This document shows, piece after piece, positions 37,932-50,764 of a DNA stretch of 64,000 nucleotides. The position numbers were made by a program, and so were the translations under genes. Each line of letters begins with the position of its first letter. The stretch's first letter is position 1. This DNA is from Epiperipatus broadwayi (lineage: Eukaryota > Onychophora > Udeonychophora > Euonychophora > Peripatidae), in NCBI GenBank assembly GCA_028023455.1, contig JAQFVV010012394.1, forward strand, positions 31,838,885 through 31,902,884, in the 5' to 3' direction. The notes under the pieces were generated by a model. The model was given only the letters and a program-made list of their open reading frames with translations. It searched no databases and was not told the DNA's origin.

Positions 37932-38325
37932 ATGCCTAAGGAAAGGAAGAAGAAAAAAATTGTAACTAAAATAAGAGATTTTTTTTTTGGTAAAATAGAA
38001 AAAGCTTTAAACTTTTGATTAAATGATCTGAGTTGTATGAATGTTACAGTTGATGGCTTGTAATGTATCAGAAAGCCTTAAGTCTTTATGAAGAATTTAG
38101 CCCTGAATTGGGATCATACAATTTCAAGCTATTTACTGCAAATAAGGAATGGATGTATAGATGAGAAAACTATTATAATCTTCTTAAAAATATAAAAATA
38201 ACTGGTGAAGCTGTATATTCTGATAACAAAGCTGCCATTATGTTTTCATTAGAATTTCAAAAATTATTGAAGGAAAAAACATCTCCTTGGTATATATTTA
38301 ATTAAGATGAACAGAATTATGCATA
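37932..38325 (+). pseudogene. Tigger/pogo-type transposase relic (CENPB-type HTH region)
   Basis: Conceptual reading with one frame change at about 38058-38064 gives blocks typical of Tigger/jerky-family N-terminal halves: EKALNF.LNDL, VMYQKALSLYEEFSPE, LFTANKEWM, NIKITGEAVYSDNKAA, FQKLLKEK and IFN.DEQN. The last corresponds to the VFNADETG motif that opens the DDE catalytic domain in that family. There are stops after NF, after WMYR and after IFN. Only the DNA-binding half remains; the catalytic domain is gone. It starts 34 bp after the MITE at 37610-37897. Confidence 0.82.
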
Positions 38326-39563
38326 ATTGAACACACACATTCAGAATTGCAAATATATTTGTAAGTATGCTTTCTTATTTTATTATTAACAACATTATTT
38401 TTTTTCTTTACATTATAATCTTATTTTATATATGCATACTATAACCTTAAAGCATCTACATGCAATCCTTTAATTTCATATCTAATTGTTTTTTGAAATG
38501 TGTATGAAAGCAGAAAGAACAATGTAAAAAAACATCAAAAAGGGTTTTCAAAATACATGTAAATATATATTTCTGCTAAATATTATGTTTCTATTTTTTA
38601 AAAAAAAATAAAAGAATTCTTAATATATAATAAATTTTCATACTTTGAAAATATTTTTTATATAATTTTTTTATTTTAATTAAGAAACAAATGAGGCTAA
38701 ATACCAGTATATAGACACACGTGATGCAATCATATATGTATAAAATCTAGACAAATAATATTAAAGTTGTTTAAATGCACAATGAAGATTAACTTGATAG
38801 TGAATGAATTTGGAAATATTTCTTGATTTTGTTCTTGTTTTTCATGATTGAACATATTGTTGATTAGCTTAAATTAGACAAATGACCAATTGAAGCAAAA
38901 GATTCGCCTTTTTTGTCTCAATAGTATGTAGATTATGAGACCTTGATTTCTTTTTGTCCATATCAACACTGCTGGTTGTTCATTTTTCACCCATGTTTAG
39001 GATTTAATAAGGGCAAATTTTTTCACCAAAACAGAAATTTACATAAAGTGATAGCACATGTTGGAAACATAAACTGACCAGACACAACTTACCAACACAC
39101 ACCCTAACTTAAGACCTCCCTTCTCAAAACTAAACATGATGCTGAAATTAGGTGTTATTAATGTTGTAGGGGTGGGGAAAAACTAGTGACTAATAGTCTA
39201 TGAGAAGAAAAGAAAGTACAGCATTTGGTCATATATATTGATAAAAATTGAAAATACAAATAAGAAATTGTACGAAGATAGAATGTAAGAAAGTAAAGGA
39301 CCGTCTGTATTATATAAATATATGCATGTTGAAAAATATAATATTGTACACTTACATTATACTAAACAATGCTTATTATAATCAATGCTTGTCAACAAAA
39401 TGTGTTATTTTACACTATATGCCTTGAATATGAGGGGACATGGAATAAAATATAGCATAATTCACATGTCCACTGTAAATGAAAGTACTTCTTTGTTTTA
39501 TAATATTATTATCCCTTTAATGCTTTATTGTTTATACATATAAATAAATAATAAATAACCTAA
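38326..39563. other. AT-rich stretch, nothing recognised
   Basis: No element or gene recognised. A slightly GC-richer patch at about 39060-39180 is unassigned. Confidence 0.5.
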
Positions 39564-39832
39564 ATTATATGTAATCATACAAGAAGTAACTGAGGCTTTC
39601 GATAAGTTAAATATGTAAATAAACTCTTCAAAAGATAAATGATATCTGTGTTTTAGCATTTGTTCTTATATATGCTAGTGAATTCATTCCCTCATTTAAA
39701 GTTACATAAATAAACTATTCATATATAAGCACAAATGCTAAAAAGACAGATATCATGTCTTTTGAAGACTTTATTTATATATATAATTTATCAGAAGCTT
39801 CAGTTATTTCCTATTTAATTACATGTATATAT
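39564..39832. mobile_element. Foldback MITE, ~270 bp
   Basis: Left and right arms of about 115 bp are inverted copies: ATATCTGTGTTTTAGCATTTG against CAAATGCTAAAAAGACAGATAT, CTCTTCAAAAGA against TCTTTTGAAGAC, and AAGTAACTGAGGCTT against AAGCTTCAGTTATT. A ~30-bp spacer separates them. No target duplication is certain. Confidence 0.85.
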
Positions 39833-42473
39833 ACATAATCTGCATTTTAAACTATATACATATGTCTAGAAATATCAAACTATCCATGTTCTAGCAATAT
39901 CATTGTATTTTACTTATTATTCTAGAAAGCCAAACAAGTATAAAATGGTCAAAATGTTCATTTACACTTACAGATCTTAAAGAGATATCTAACTTAACAA
40001 GTACTATTAATAAGGGTGAAATTTAAGTTTACACCACATAAAAGCACAGCCTATTTCAATGCAGCTAATTTGGGGGCAATCTTGCTATTTATAAATAACC
40101 TTAAATCTTAGCCCAATATATTTTCCTTGTTTGTATAAAGTTAGATCAAAATTAATTTCTGGGAATAACTTCTTTGAAAAGTTGACTGGAACTGTTTGGG
40201 GGGAGGGGGCATTTTGTAAGTAATTCATGTATGCTTTCTTAATGGAAACACATTCTCCCTGTTTGGAAAAAAACTACTCACATTTCTGGATACTTATTAA
40301 ATATTAGCAAGATAAAAATTGGTGGTTTTATTAAATATACTCCTGTACAGTGTTCTGTTCTTTGACATTATTCTTCCACCAGATATCAGTAAAAAGTTGT
40401 TTAGCAGAAAATGTATAAAAATATGTTACCTTTATCACTTACTTAATTAGATATAGTCTTGTCATCTAAATCTCAAATCAGGATGTTCTTATTGGCTTTT
40501 TAAACAGGAATCTACAATCAAGAATTATGGTCACTACAATTGAAGAATTGTGATGAAAAAATGAAATCGTTTTGAAGTTTCAAACAGATATCTTTCATCC
40601 ATGCCAGATTGATCCCATCTTCTAGATGCAACTGGAGAGAGTCTATCGGATTCAGAAAAACCCATGTTCATTGTGCTCTTCTATTTTATAAATGGAATTT
40701 AATGACCACTAATTTACATATATATGGAGAAACACAAACCATGACTCACATAGTAAGGCTGTCAAATATATGGTTACAATGACAAAAATTGAAGAATTTA
40801 ATAAAGTTATTAGTGAATCTATCTCCTGATTTAAATCTCTACAGATTCCTTTATCAAATTTTGTATAGTTAAGCAATCTAAAGAAAATCCATTCACTAAA
40901 TAAGCACCAATTAAGAAATGTCATTTGCATCACAGTGAGATTTGAGTGAGATTTTGGATTACTTTAAATTCGCTTGGCTTTCTGACCAAATGAGAGCATT
41001 ATAATGATATTGCCTGAACATGGAATTATCATTTTCAGTTCTCCACATATACATAAACTAAAATAACGGCTGACCAATTAAACCGCTAACAAATTACGTT
41101 TTCTAATGTATATTTAGACCGAAGCTCATTGTCGCATTTTGAAAAAAATTAAGAAGGATATATATAATTTATACTTTTTATTTTAAAACAGTACTTTAAA
41201 ACAAAAAAAAATCTATTACTTTAACTAGCTGTCAATTTAAATTATTAAAAATATATATTTTTGTCAAAAAGGAAGGGGGGAGGGGTAAAGTTACAAAAAA
41301 AAAAGAAAACTTATTAAAAGAATTTTGTATGTATATATGCAAACTTCACAACATTTTATTTCATTTTAGTTAAACATGCCAGGAAATAGTTAATATGTTT
41401 TTAGGTGATATACATTTGATTGATAAAATTCTTTAGAAAAAGTTTGAGTAGGAAGTGGTTGAGCTGAACCATGATCCATGGATTTGAACTTCAGTATCTG
41501 TCATTTATCATTGCTTTAAACTATGCAATACAAAGATTTCTTTTATTAAACTAAAATAGAAATGTCACTTAAAATCTTTTTGACTATTTCCTGGCGTTAA
41601 TAATTAAATTGAAATCGAAATTCTACAATTTTATATTTGATATTTTTTAAAAATATATTAAATTATCTGTATAAATTCAATGATTAGATATTGTAGCTAG
41701 TTTTATTTAATCTTTTAATTATACATCTTGCTTTGCATTAGAATCTATACTGAATATCACTTCCCTTACTCTATCAATATATGTAGAGGATGTACTTTTT
41801 CTTATTTTTTGTTCTTCCATTAGGGTTGACTTTATTTTGTCTAATTTTATTTTTTTCGTTTAAGTTTCTTACTAACATCTCTATAGGAAAATGGTAGACA
41901 TTTTTTAAAAAAGATTTTTAAAGATTGCTAAAGTGGATATCTGATTGCTAACTAAAAATGTGGATTTAAATAGATGGTGATTGCTGTGGGAATTTTGAAT
42001 AAAGTTTTCTTATATACAAGTAGTTATATATATATCATTAAAAATCATTCAACACGTAGACAACCCCAATATCAATAACAATCAATTATAATTTACATCA
42101 AAATAAAATATTGGCAATGCATCATACTTGAATGTTAATGTCAAAATTTTATTTTGTTATATTTAGACATGATAATAAATAGAAACAAAAAGTAAAACAC
42201 TATTTACACAAACCACTATTGGTCTGGAGACTCTCTATGACTCTCTAGCATCTTATTCACCAAGCTAGTCAAATGCTGGATAAGGAGATATTATTTTTTG
42301 TTTTATCATAAAGATGAGAATAGTTAGATATCCATTTAGTGACCAAGAACTGAATGGCTAATTATCTTGAAAGTGAATAATATCTATGTTGGATCTAGAT
42401 TTGAATCTCTCATCAAGAAAATGGTCTAATAATTAGATTACAAAAACTTTGTACATAATTAATAAAATCATGA
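39833..42473. other. AT-rich stretch, nothing recognised
   Basis: About 2.6 kb without a recognisable gene. Short purine runs (poly-G near 40198 and 41276) are the only distinctive feature. Confidence 0.5.
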
Positions 42474-45405
42474 TTCATCATCATCATCAACCATTGTCAA
42501 TAAACTGCAAGATGAAGGTCTTTTCAAGTTCAATCCATCTCTAGACTCTTCACCACATCACCCTGTGCATTTTCTTATTTCATCTATCCATCTCACATAT
42601 GGCCTTTTTCTGGGTCTTTTACAATCTCTTGAAATCCAGTTTAAGATTTCAATTGGTCCATCTATTATTATCTCTTCTAGAACTATGTCTGACCCAACTC
42701 CACTTCAGTCTTTTAATTCTTTCAATGATGTCAATAACACCTGTTTGTTCTCTTACACATGTATTGTGTTTTCAATTTCTTCCTGTTACTTCTAACATGC
42801 ATCTCTCCATACTTCTTTGGATGGTCTGAAGACTCTGTATTCCTCTTCGATTAATTATTCATGTCTCAGATCCATAAGTAAGAACTGGTAAAACACATTT
42901 ATTAAAACCCTTTTCAAACACATAAGCATGTTTCCTTTTAGCCTATTTTTACCAAAAGCACTCCAACCAAGCTTAATTCTATGATTAATCTCATTTATTA
43001 TGTTTCCATCTGTAGTAATAATCTGACCAAGATATTTGTAACTGTTAACTTCTTCTAACTCATCATTATCAATCTTTATTTTCATATTTTGAGAAAATCC
43101 ATTTAACATTGCTTTAATCTTTTTAACATTTACCTTTAGTCCTACTTTATTACTTTCATCTGATAATTTTTGCAATATTTCCTGAAGCTCTGAAGCACTA
43201 TTTGCAAAAACAACTACTTCATCTATAAAATCTAAATGACTTTAAATAATCTCCATTTACTTTTAATCCTTGAGCTTCTCATTTTAATCTACAAAATATT
43301 TCTTGCAGTACTGCTGTAAAACGTTTTGGAGATATGGAGTCACCCTGTCTTACAGTCTCCTCTATTAACATTCTCAGTGTCATTATGTAATATAATTGTT
43401 GTTGTATTTTTATAAATATTCAGAAGATGACAATATTCTGTATCTATAACTTGATGACCCAATGCTTTAATCACTGAAGAAGTGCTTATAAATTCAAATG
43501 CCTTTTCATAATCTAAAATCCAAAGCATAATGGAATTCATATTCATTTGTTGTTTCTATAACTTTTCTCACTACTTGGACAGGATCCATTGTAATAAAAT
43601 CATTTTAAATTGAGCTTCTCATTTGATAGGTTAAATTCCAATGATCACTGTAAAGCCAGTTGTAATTATCTTGGTAAAACGTTTGTAATAAACTGATAAA
43701 AGACTGATAGGTTGGTAATTTTTAATATCTTCTTTATCACCTTTTTTAAATATTAATATTCATACTGCATTCTTCCAATCATCTGATATATCTTTATCAT
43801 TTAGACATTTGGTATATAACTTTGCCGATTTTTTTTTTTTTTCTTCACCTGCTTTTTTAAATATTGATTATAATTCCATCATTACCTGGAGCCTTTCCTT
43901 TCTTCATAAATTTAATTGCATGTCTCACTTCTTCATTTAAAATTCTGAGTAATTCAGAAAATATAATAGATATAGAAGATACTTGTTCTTTATTACTGTA
44001 CCCATTTCATGATGTTACCTCTCTTTTTAGTAATAGTTCCATCTTTTTTCTTATTGCAGATATGTTTCATACCCATACCAAAATGTTGTTTTACACTCTT
44101 GAGACTTTTATTCTCTTCTACAGGTTTCCTTGCTATTACAATTATACTTTCTTATATCATTATCAACTCTTTTTGCACCACTTTACAAAATTCAGGATAT
44201 TCAATTATTTTTAATGCATCATTTTTATATATCTTCCTAGTCCCTCTTTTCTTCATAAATTCTCTATTCTCAATAGAAATTGTATTGGTCAATTGCTGTT
44301 TTTTTTACCAGCTATCTTAGTTGCAGTTTTTAAAAGTGTATCAGTTATTTACCTATTAATTGTATTCATATCTGAATCATGTTCAAAATATATTAATACT
44401 TGAAAACAATTTGCAAGTTCTAATTTAAATTCATTAGAATGTTTCTAAAAATTAGGAATATCAACTGTAAATATTGTTTTTTTAAATAATTTTTATCTTT
44501 CTAGTTTTGCATCAACATGTATCTTACATCTTACTAATCAATGATCACTTCCTGTGTTGAATTTATTACAGACATTACAATCTTTAAATATGCATTTTTT
44601 GTTAGTCAAAATATAATCCAATTCTGCTGTACCTTCATTTGGATGCTTCCATGACTATTTCCTTTTAACATTTTTCTCAAAAAAAGAATTCATAATATAA
44701 AGTTTTTCTCTTTCTGCAAACTCCACAAGTATATGTCCTCTCTCATTTCTATTATCATAACCAAATTTACTCAGAGCACATTCATATTTCATTTGTTTAC
44801 CAATTCTAGCATTAAAGTCTTCCATAACAATTTTAAAATATTGTCTCTGATCAAAAATCTTTTGTACATCCATATAAAAATCTTCTCCTACTTCAACATT
44901 ATGAAAATTTGTTGGGACATAATTCTGAATTATCTGCATTTGGTATCTGCTATTAAGTTGAATAACTAATCTTACAACTCTGCCCAATATACCATTAGTT
45001 TCCACAATATTGTTCTTCCACATTTTATTTATAATGAATCCTACTCCACTGTACGTTTGGGCCTTTGTAGTAGAGTACATGTCCACTTTTTAAATCATTT
45101 ATTTCTTCACCTTTTCTTCTAACATAACAATGTCCAATAATGCCTCATTTAATATGAGACAGTTCTTCCAATTTTTGCAATCTTCCCTTACTTGAAAGTG
45201 ATCTGCAGTTGTAAATACCTAACTAAAAAGTTATCATCAAATGGCAATCTGTGTCTGCAATCAGGAGGTTCTTAGTATCTTCTACCTTTGGCCACCAACC
45301 ACTGCCTTGGTTGGTAAATTTACAGCATCCTGGGAATAAGGACCATGACTTATTTTTGTCTGTCATGATTGTATTTATTAGAAAAAATTTTTTATTTACA
45401 CACAT
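42474..45405 (-). pseudogene. LINE copy C: endonuclease + RT, near full length, decayed
   Basis: Same family as A and B and the longest copy. Reading leftwards: a leader ending DTKNLLIADTDCHL (45223-45405), the APE endonuclease (~44500-45210) with QNYVPTN and MEDFNARIG, the linker/RT palm (~43200-44350) and the C-terminal region (42560-43175). The endonuclease Asp of FNARIG is kept but the preceding Gly is Glu, and SDHR reads SDH-stop at about 44540. RT motif A reads LDYEKAFEF (second Asp to Glu) and motif C reads FIDE in place of FADD. Many frameshifts. The 3' tail is the CATCATCATCATCA tract at 42478-42491. The usual RTE-type order of endonuclease then RT in one frame is evident. Confidence 0.93.
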
Positions 45406-45592
45406 TCATTCTGCTTTCTCGGGCAACTGAGAAAAATGACCGTGGTATTTCTTGATCTTAAACTTAGCGGTAATAAGACAATAAAATCACCAAGCTGGAT
45501 TGTATGTGTTGGTGATTATTTGGCATTATATAGAATGAACATAATATTCATTGTATAATTACATATATTTATATATCATTGATAGAAAGATA

Positions 45593-46222
45593 CAGTAATG
45601 TTCGATGCATTTTCTCTAAATAAGAAAGTAAAGATTAATAACGATGAATTAGAAAAAGTGAACAATTTCAAATATTTTGGTTAGACTATTAATACAGATG
45701 GAAAAATAATGAATGAAAATAGTAATAGAAATAAACTTGGATAGAAATATGCCTACGTGTATGAAAAGGAAGGTTTTTAATAAATATGTGTCATCAGTTC
45801 TCACTTATGGATCTCAGATTTAGATACTGAACAGAAGAGCAAAGCAGAGACTTTAGAACACTGAGGCAAGTATGGAGTAATGTATGTTAGAAATAACAAT
45901 AAGGGATCAAACATAAAATATTTATGGGTGAAAGAATAAACACTGATATCATTGAAAGAATTACAAAACTGAAGCGGAGTTGGGATGGAGATATTGGTAG
46001 AAGAAGTAAGAATAGATGGGACAGTTGAAATCTTAAACTGGATTCCAGGAGATTGTAAAAGATATAGAAACAGACCACATGTGATATGGATGGATAAAAT
46101 AAGAAAGTATTTTAGGATGATATAGAAAAAAGGAACTTGGCATTGGAGAAACAAGATTAAACTTAGAGAGGTCTTCATCCTGTAATAGTTCGATAAGAGT
46201 TGAACATGTTGTTGATGATATA
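45593..46222 (+). pseudogene. LINE copy D: 3' fragment
   Basis: Begins at a point equal to KVMF just after the RT palm (…VMFDAFSLNKKVKI) and runs through the YLG.IINTDG block (here YFG then a stop) and the C-terminal ILNWIPGDC block. It ends near TGTTGTTGATGATATATC, a degraded GAT tail. Several stops and indels. It lies head to head with copy C, 188 bp away. Confidence 0.9.
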
Positions 46223-46863
46223 TCATTGATAAAGATAAAAAATATGCTTTAATTAACATTATAATTATTTGGTAAAATTATTTTTAAAATTTTTGTAGGC
46301 CTAATAATGATAGCCTTATTTCAGAATTCGGTAATCAACTTTTATCTAATTTTTTTTTTTTCGCTTGAATATCAAACTAGAGAATATTAGAATGTATTAT
46401 GTATTAATATAGGTAAATCAGTTAATATATCTAAGGTTTCATTAAACTTAAATATATTATCAATAAAATAAATTTTATATAACATTTGTAAAGTCCATTT
46501 ACTAATAAAAAATAACCTCAAAAGAGAGAAATGAAGTCTTTTCACCGTCCAAAGTTCTGTGCTCTGCAAATACCGTTGCAACTTGACTAACTCATATGTG
46601 TTAATAGTTGCCCATTTATCACTTGTAGATTATGTCTAAGTTTATTACATATATTTTAGTCATTAACTATCAGATATTATATAGTGTTATAATCGATCAT
46701 CTTCCCTATTGTGAACGGAGAATAATTCCTTCAGGAAAAAATAGTTTTACTTTTGTTATCATAGAGCATTTAATAGGTATAGTGTAATTATCCATCTCTT
46801 ATTATTAGTTGTCATAATAAATCAACAGCTATTTATTTTCTTATTTCTTTCGGTGCTTGTCTT
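46223..46863. other. AT-rich spacer
   Basis: Nothing recognised between LINE D and the TIR element. Confidence 0.5.
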
Positions 46864-48064
46864 ATAGCTAAAGATGTCGTTGGATGGCGCCATTTTCACG
46901 CTAAAACTATAAAATATGAACATTCACGGGCCGTTGATTTTAATAATTTTTCTGTGCTTTTTTGTAATGTGAAAATAAAAACAAAACAAAATCGTCTTTT
47001 TTAAATATTATTTTTTATTAACGTATACAATTTAAATGATAATAATAAATGTAAAATAAAATCAACAAATTACAATTTGATTCGTGTTTTTTATATCGTA
47101 TACTTTTTAAATTGTGTTACGGCTTTTTTTTATCAATTTTCTATCGGATATTTTTTACTTGTGTTACGACTTTTTTTGTTGTTGTTTAACTAAAAAATAA
47201 TAATCGTAACAAAAGTAAAAGTTGTTACGGTTAGATTTAGGGTTAGTTTAGTTTAGATTAGGTTTAGGGTTAGTTTTAGGGTTAGTTTAGGGTTAGTTTT
47301 AGGGTTAGTATTAGGGTTAGTTTAGGGTTAGGTTTAGGGTTAGTTTTAGAGTTAGTTTTATGGTTAGTGTTCTGTTTGTTTGTAATGCTAAAATAAAAAA
47401 ATTCAAAATCGTAAGTGTACTCGGACAGAAGAAACTCAAACTTTTTTAAACAACAACAAACACATACAAATGTCTTCTTTACTTATTAGACACGTTTATA
47501 ATATTTTCTTTTTATTAAATTTACAAAAAAAAACCTGTATATTTGGACTTTTCTTACTGGATATTTTTTTTGTACCACTCTTTTTTACTTCAAAAATATA
47601 CAGACGGTAGAATCTTTTTGTCTCGTGTAATGTTACTAACAGTACATTACTTGACACATTACCTAATTGCAACTCAATAAGAACATAGATATTTAACATT
47701 TACCCAAATAAAAGTTGAATACTGTACGTTGTAAAAAGTCTTATAATTATTGTTTTTAAAAATCTGAACATTTCAATAGTTTAAAATAAAAAAAAATCCA
47801 ATGAAAACAACATTTCAATACAATTCAAATACAAACTCTCTCATCAAGCCGTAATTATTTTATAAACTGCGCGAATTCGAAAAATGTAATTGCTGCTTAG
47901 CGACATACATGCTGTACTGCGATGCGACATAGCGGCATGCATTCTGTAGCACAACAAAAAAGTTGTATTATAGAAAATGTGGGTTCGAATGTGTCAGCCG
48001 CGGAAACAGCATTTTTATGTGTTTTAGCACGAAAACTGCGCCATAGAATGGTGTCTTTAGCTAT
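46864..48064. mobile_element. 1.2-kb non-autonomous TIR element
   Basis: The left end ATAGCTAAAGATGTCGTT and, inverted, the right end ATAGCTAAAGACACCATT start a TIR of about 45 bp. It includes TGGCGC and TTTTC.CGCTAAAAC on the left, with TGGCGC and TTTTCGTGCTAAAAC on the right. Identity is roughly three quarters. The interior has no transposase: an AT-rich left part, a TTAGGG-like minisatellite, and a GC-richer right part with CGACATACATGC / GCGACATAGCGGCATGC repeats. No target duplication is obvious. Superfamily unknown. Confidence 0.75.
47229..47372 (+). repeat. Degenerate TTAGGGTTAG minisatellite
   Basis: Eight TTAGGG hexamers occur, mostly as (T)TTAGGGTTAGT units of 11-13 bp, with decayed units (TTAGAGTTAG, TTATGGTTAG) at the right edge. 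It lies wholly inside the 1.2-kb TIR element. The hexamer matches the common animal telomere repeat, but the unit length does not. Confidence 0.9.
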
Positions 48065-48081
48065 GAGATGAGTTTCTTTCT

Positions 48082-48690
48082 TTATAAAAAATGAAAAAAG
48101 AAGACTGATTGAGAAAATTAGAAATGGAAAGAAAACCTGAATTGGACATATATTAAGAAGAAACTATACTTTAATGAAAGATATTTTAGAGGGAATGGTA
48201 AATGGAAACAAGAAGAAAAGATGGGAAAGGTTGACAATATTAAATGATATAAGAGATATGTATTGCTTATAATAATTCTTCTCATGTACACTTTAATGCA
48301 AAAATTTTTTTTAAAAAAATTCTTTATTTTCCTGAGTTTCGACTGTCCAGCAGTCTTCATCATAGCTATCTCAATTTCCTCTATCTTTTAAGTAAAAAAA
48401 AAAAGGTAGAGGAAAAATAAAGAAGTTTTTTTTAAAAAAATTTGCATTAAAGTGTATATGAGAAGAGTTATTATAAGCAATATATATGAATATATGAAGA
48501 AATGCAAAGAAAGTAAAGGAGAAGAATAATGTTATAAGAGATGGGAAGAGTAGCGTGGAATTGAAGAACCGGGCCAGTGAAGAGAATGGAATAGAAAAAT
48601 AGATAAATTGATGATGACATTACTTGCTGGACCTGTCCATGGGATACAGTACTATTGTTGATAATGACAATAATAATGAAGATAAGATGG
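48082..48690 (+). pseudogene. Second LINE family: C-terminal fragment, interrupted
   Basis: The frame from about 48095 reads LIEKIRNGKKT, IGHILRRNYTLMKDILEGM and KKKRWERLTILNDIRDM, the C-terminal region common to many animal LINE RT proteins but distinct from copies A-D. After a 218-bp MITE it resumes (IEEPGQ..REWNRKID) and ends with a TCPWDTVLLL-type C-terminus and an AAT-rich tail (~48660-48680). Stops are present. The clade is not assigned. Confidence 0.75.
48263..48480. mobile_element. Foldback MITE inserted in the LINE fragment
   Basis: TTGCTTATAATAA at the left pairs with TTATTATAAGCAA at the right, continuing through TCTTCTCATGTACACTTTAA against TTAAAGTGTATATGAGAAGA. TA flanks both sides. 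The centre carries TTTCGACTGTCCAGCAGTC followed by TTCATCATAGCTA, nearly the same motif as in the 37.6-kb MITE, whose TIR (CTTATACACTTCAA) is also similar. The two are probably one family. Confidence 0.85.
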
Positions 48691-50764
48691 ATAAGATCAT
48701 TTAGGTTGACTTGCAGACTGGTCAATTTCATTACATAATATCAAATCAGTGAACTGATTACTCCAAACAATCATAAAAATGACATATCTCTAAACTAATC
48801 TAAGTTTCTCAATGCCACATTCACATAAAATTTATCCAGTTTTTTTTTTAATAATTTGATTTATAAGCAAAAAAATATTCTACACTCGTAACTTTGACAC
48901 CATATACTTTAGGTATTACAAATCTTTTATTAGGTTAGAGATTATCATTTATTTCTTCTATGGTCCTCTTTTTTTTTCCAAACATTATATAATTGTTTAC
49001 CATAAGTATATTAGTAAACAAGATATTTAATAATGCATGCATGCTAAATTATATGTATCAAAGCAAGTTTAAGTGTTTGGGCAGAGGATAGATATTGTGA
49101 CCAGATACTAATCCTTGATCATTATTAGTAATAATTTCCTGATAGTTAAGAATAACAGTTGTGTATGGAATCAAGAGCTCTGTTATTTAAACATTATATG
49201 ATCACCATGTCTTATGCTTACTGCTGCTTGCACTGGGCGGCACTGCTGTATGGAGAGTTTTGCCCCTGTTTTAGCTCTCTGTCACTTCCAGTGTTCGGAC
49301 AGCTATTATTGATTTGCTAATCCTTTACTTTATAGAACTACATCACAAACTTTACCGATATCTGATATTTTCAATGAGATCTTGAAGTAGTTTTTCATAT
49401 ATATATATTATTCAATAATATAAATATGATTATTAAAACTTCTTTTCGTATTCAGCGCTACAAAATTGAAACTATGAATATTTTAATATTATAAAAAAAA
49501 ATGGAATGAAAGAAAACCAAATGCTGTAATTGCATGAGACAATAATTGCAATAAAAACAAACATTTAATGAGCGCCAGTTCGTCATTAGATCTTATTAAA
49601 GTCTGGAAAATATTGATTCTGACGACATCGCGGTTTCTCACTGAGCGCCCCGCTTTTAAAACATTTTCTTTTTTTCTTGTTTTGAAAACATAATTATTTC
49701 TTCTTTTTTTTAAAAAAAAAAAACTTTTTCCAATTTATTTTGACTTCAGTTTTTTCATTTATGTTTTAATGAGTAGAAGAATAAATGTGAAATTCGTTTA
49801 TAAGTTCAAGTGTATTCGATTCAAATGTCCCTCGGAGTAAAAATTCATTGATTACGAGATGACAGAAGTACATTTACTTTAGCAGTTAAATAAATTAGTC
49901 TGGTCTCAATTGAAACAGCGGCTTAACTAAATTTTCTTCAATTCAAATTACTCCTTGGGGTATGACAACTAAATAGATGAAAGAATTAGAAACTTAAAAT
50001 CAAAGTAATGACTTTTCGGTATGACAATATATATATAGTATAGAAAAGACCCATCCTTAACGATTACCGCGTTTTCCGATTATGATCACGACTTCAGGTT
50101 CAAAACTGGTCCACATTAAACTTGAAACTATTTTCAATTTTAAACAGACGTATTATTTTTTTTTTAGACATCCCACGTCCAATTCAGCTATCCATTCAGG
50201 TATTTAGCTACAAAATAAAATGACAGAGAATCTATAAAAGCGACAAACCACTAGCAGAAAATGCTTATGAGAAATAGAAAAATGAAATGTTATTCTAAAC
50301 AGAATCTTTGGCAGTAAATCAGTAGCAGCACCAGCCGCCAAACCAGTATCGACTAACTCCCAGAAAAACTGATAAAACAACAGGAACAAAAATAGTACTT
50401 ATACTAGAGATGAATTTTGCGATGACTGTACAAAAAAGCATATATCTATATATAGAATATGCTGGTCGTTTATTCTGTCTATTTTACTATATTGTCTTTC
50501 AACTTCTGCAGAAATATTATTTTTCTGAAATACGTCAGCACTATGCTAATTGTAATTCTTAAATATATTATATTCTAACAATATACTTATTATTACATTC
50601 TCTGTCACATTTTCCCAATGAAAACAAATAGCACTGCACTTTTTTAGAAGTCTTGGAAATAATTATTACAATGTTAAGGAGATCTGTGGCTTAAACAGGT
50701 TAATAATTTGAATGTGAAGTGGAAAATGTTTATATAAATCTAGGAAAAATATATAAATATTTAT
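48691..50764. other. Unassigned, with one family-1 fragment
   Basis: About 49185-49265 (+) is inverted relative to the 19.27-kb piece and matches it (ATGATCACCATGTCTTATGC, then GGCACTGCTGTATGGAGAGT). The rest has no recognisable gene. A GACAATATATATATAG junction at about 50024 resembles, but does not equal, the GTTACA-(AT)n ends. Confidence 0.5.

Noticed and set aside
42565-44969. Several plus-strand open frames of 76-116 codons
   Set aside because: They are antisense shadows of LINE copy C.
47229-47372. Chromosome end or head-to-head telomere fusion
   Set aside because: Units are 11-13 bp and degenerate, no orientation switch, and the array is inside a TIR element.
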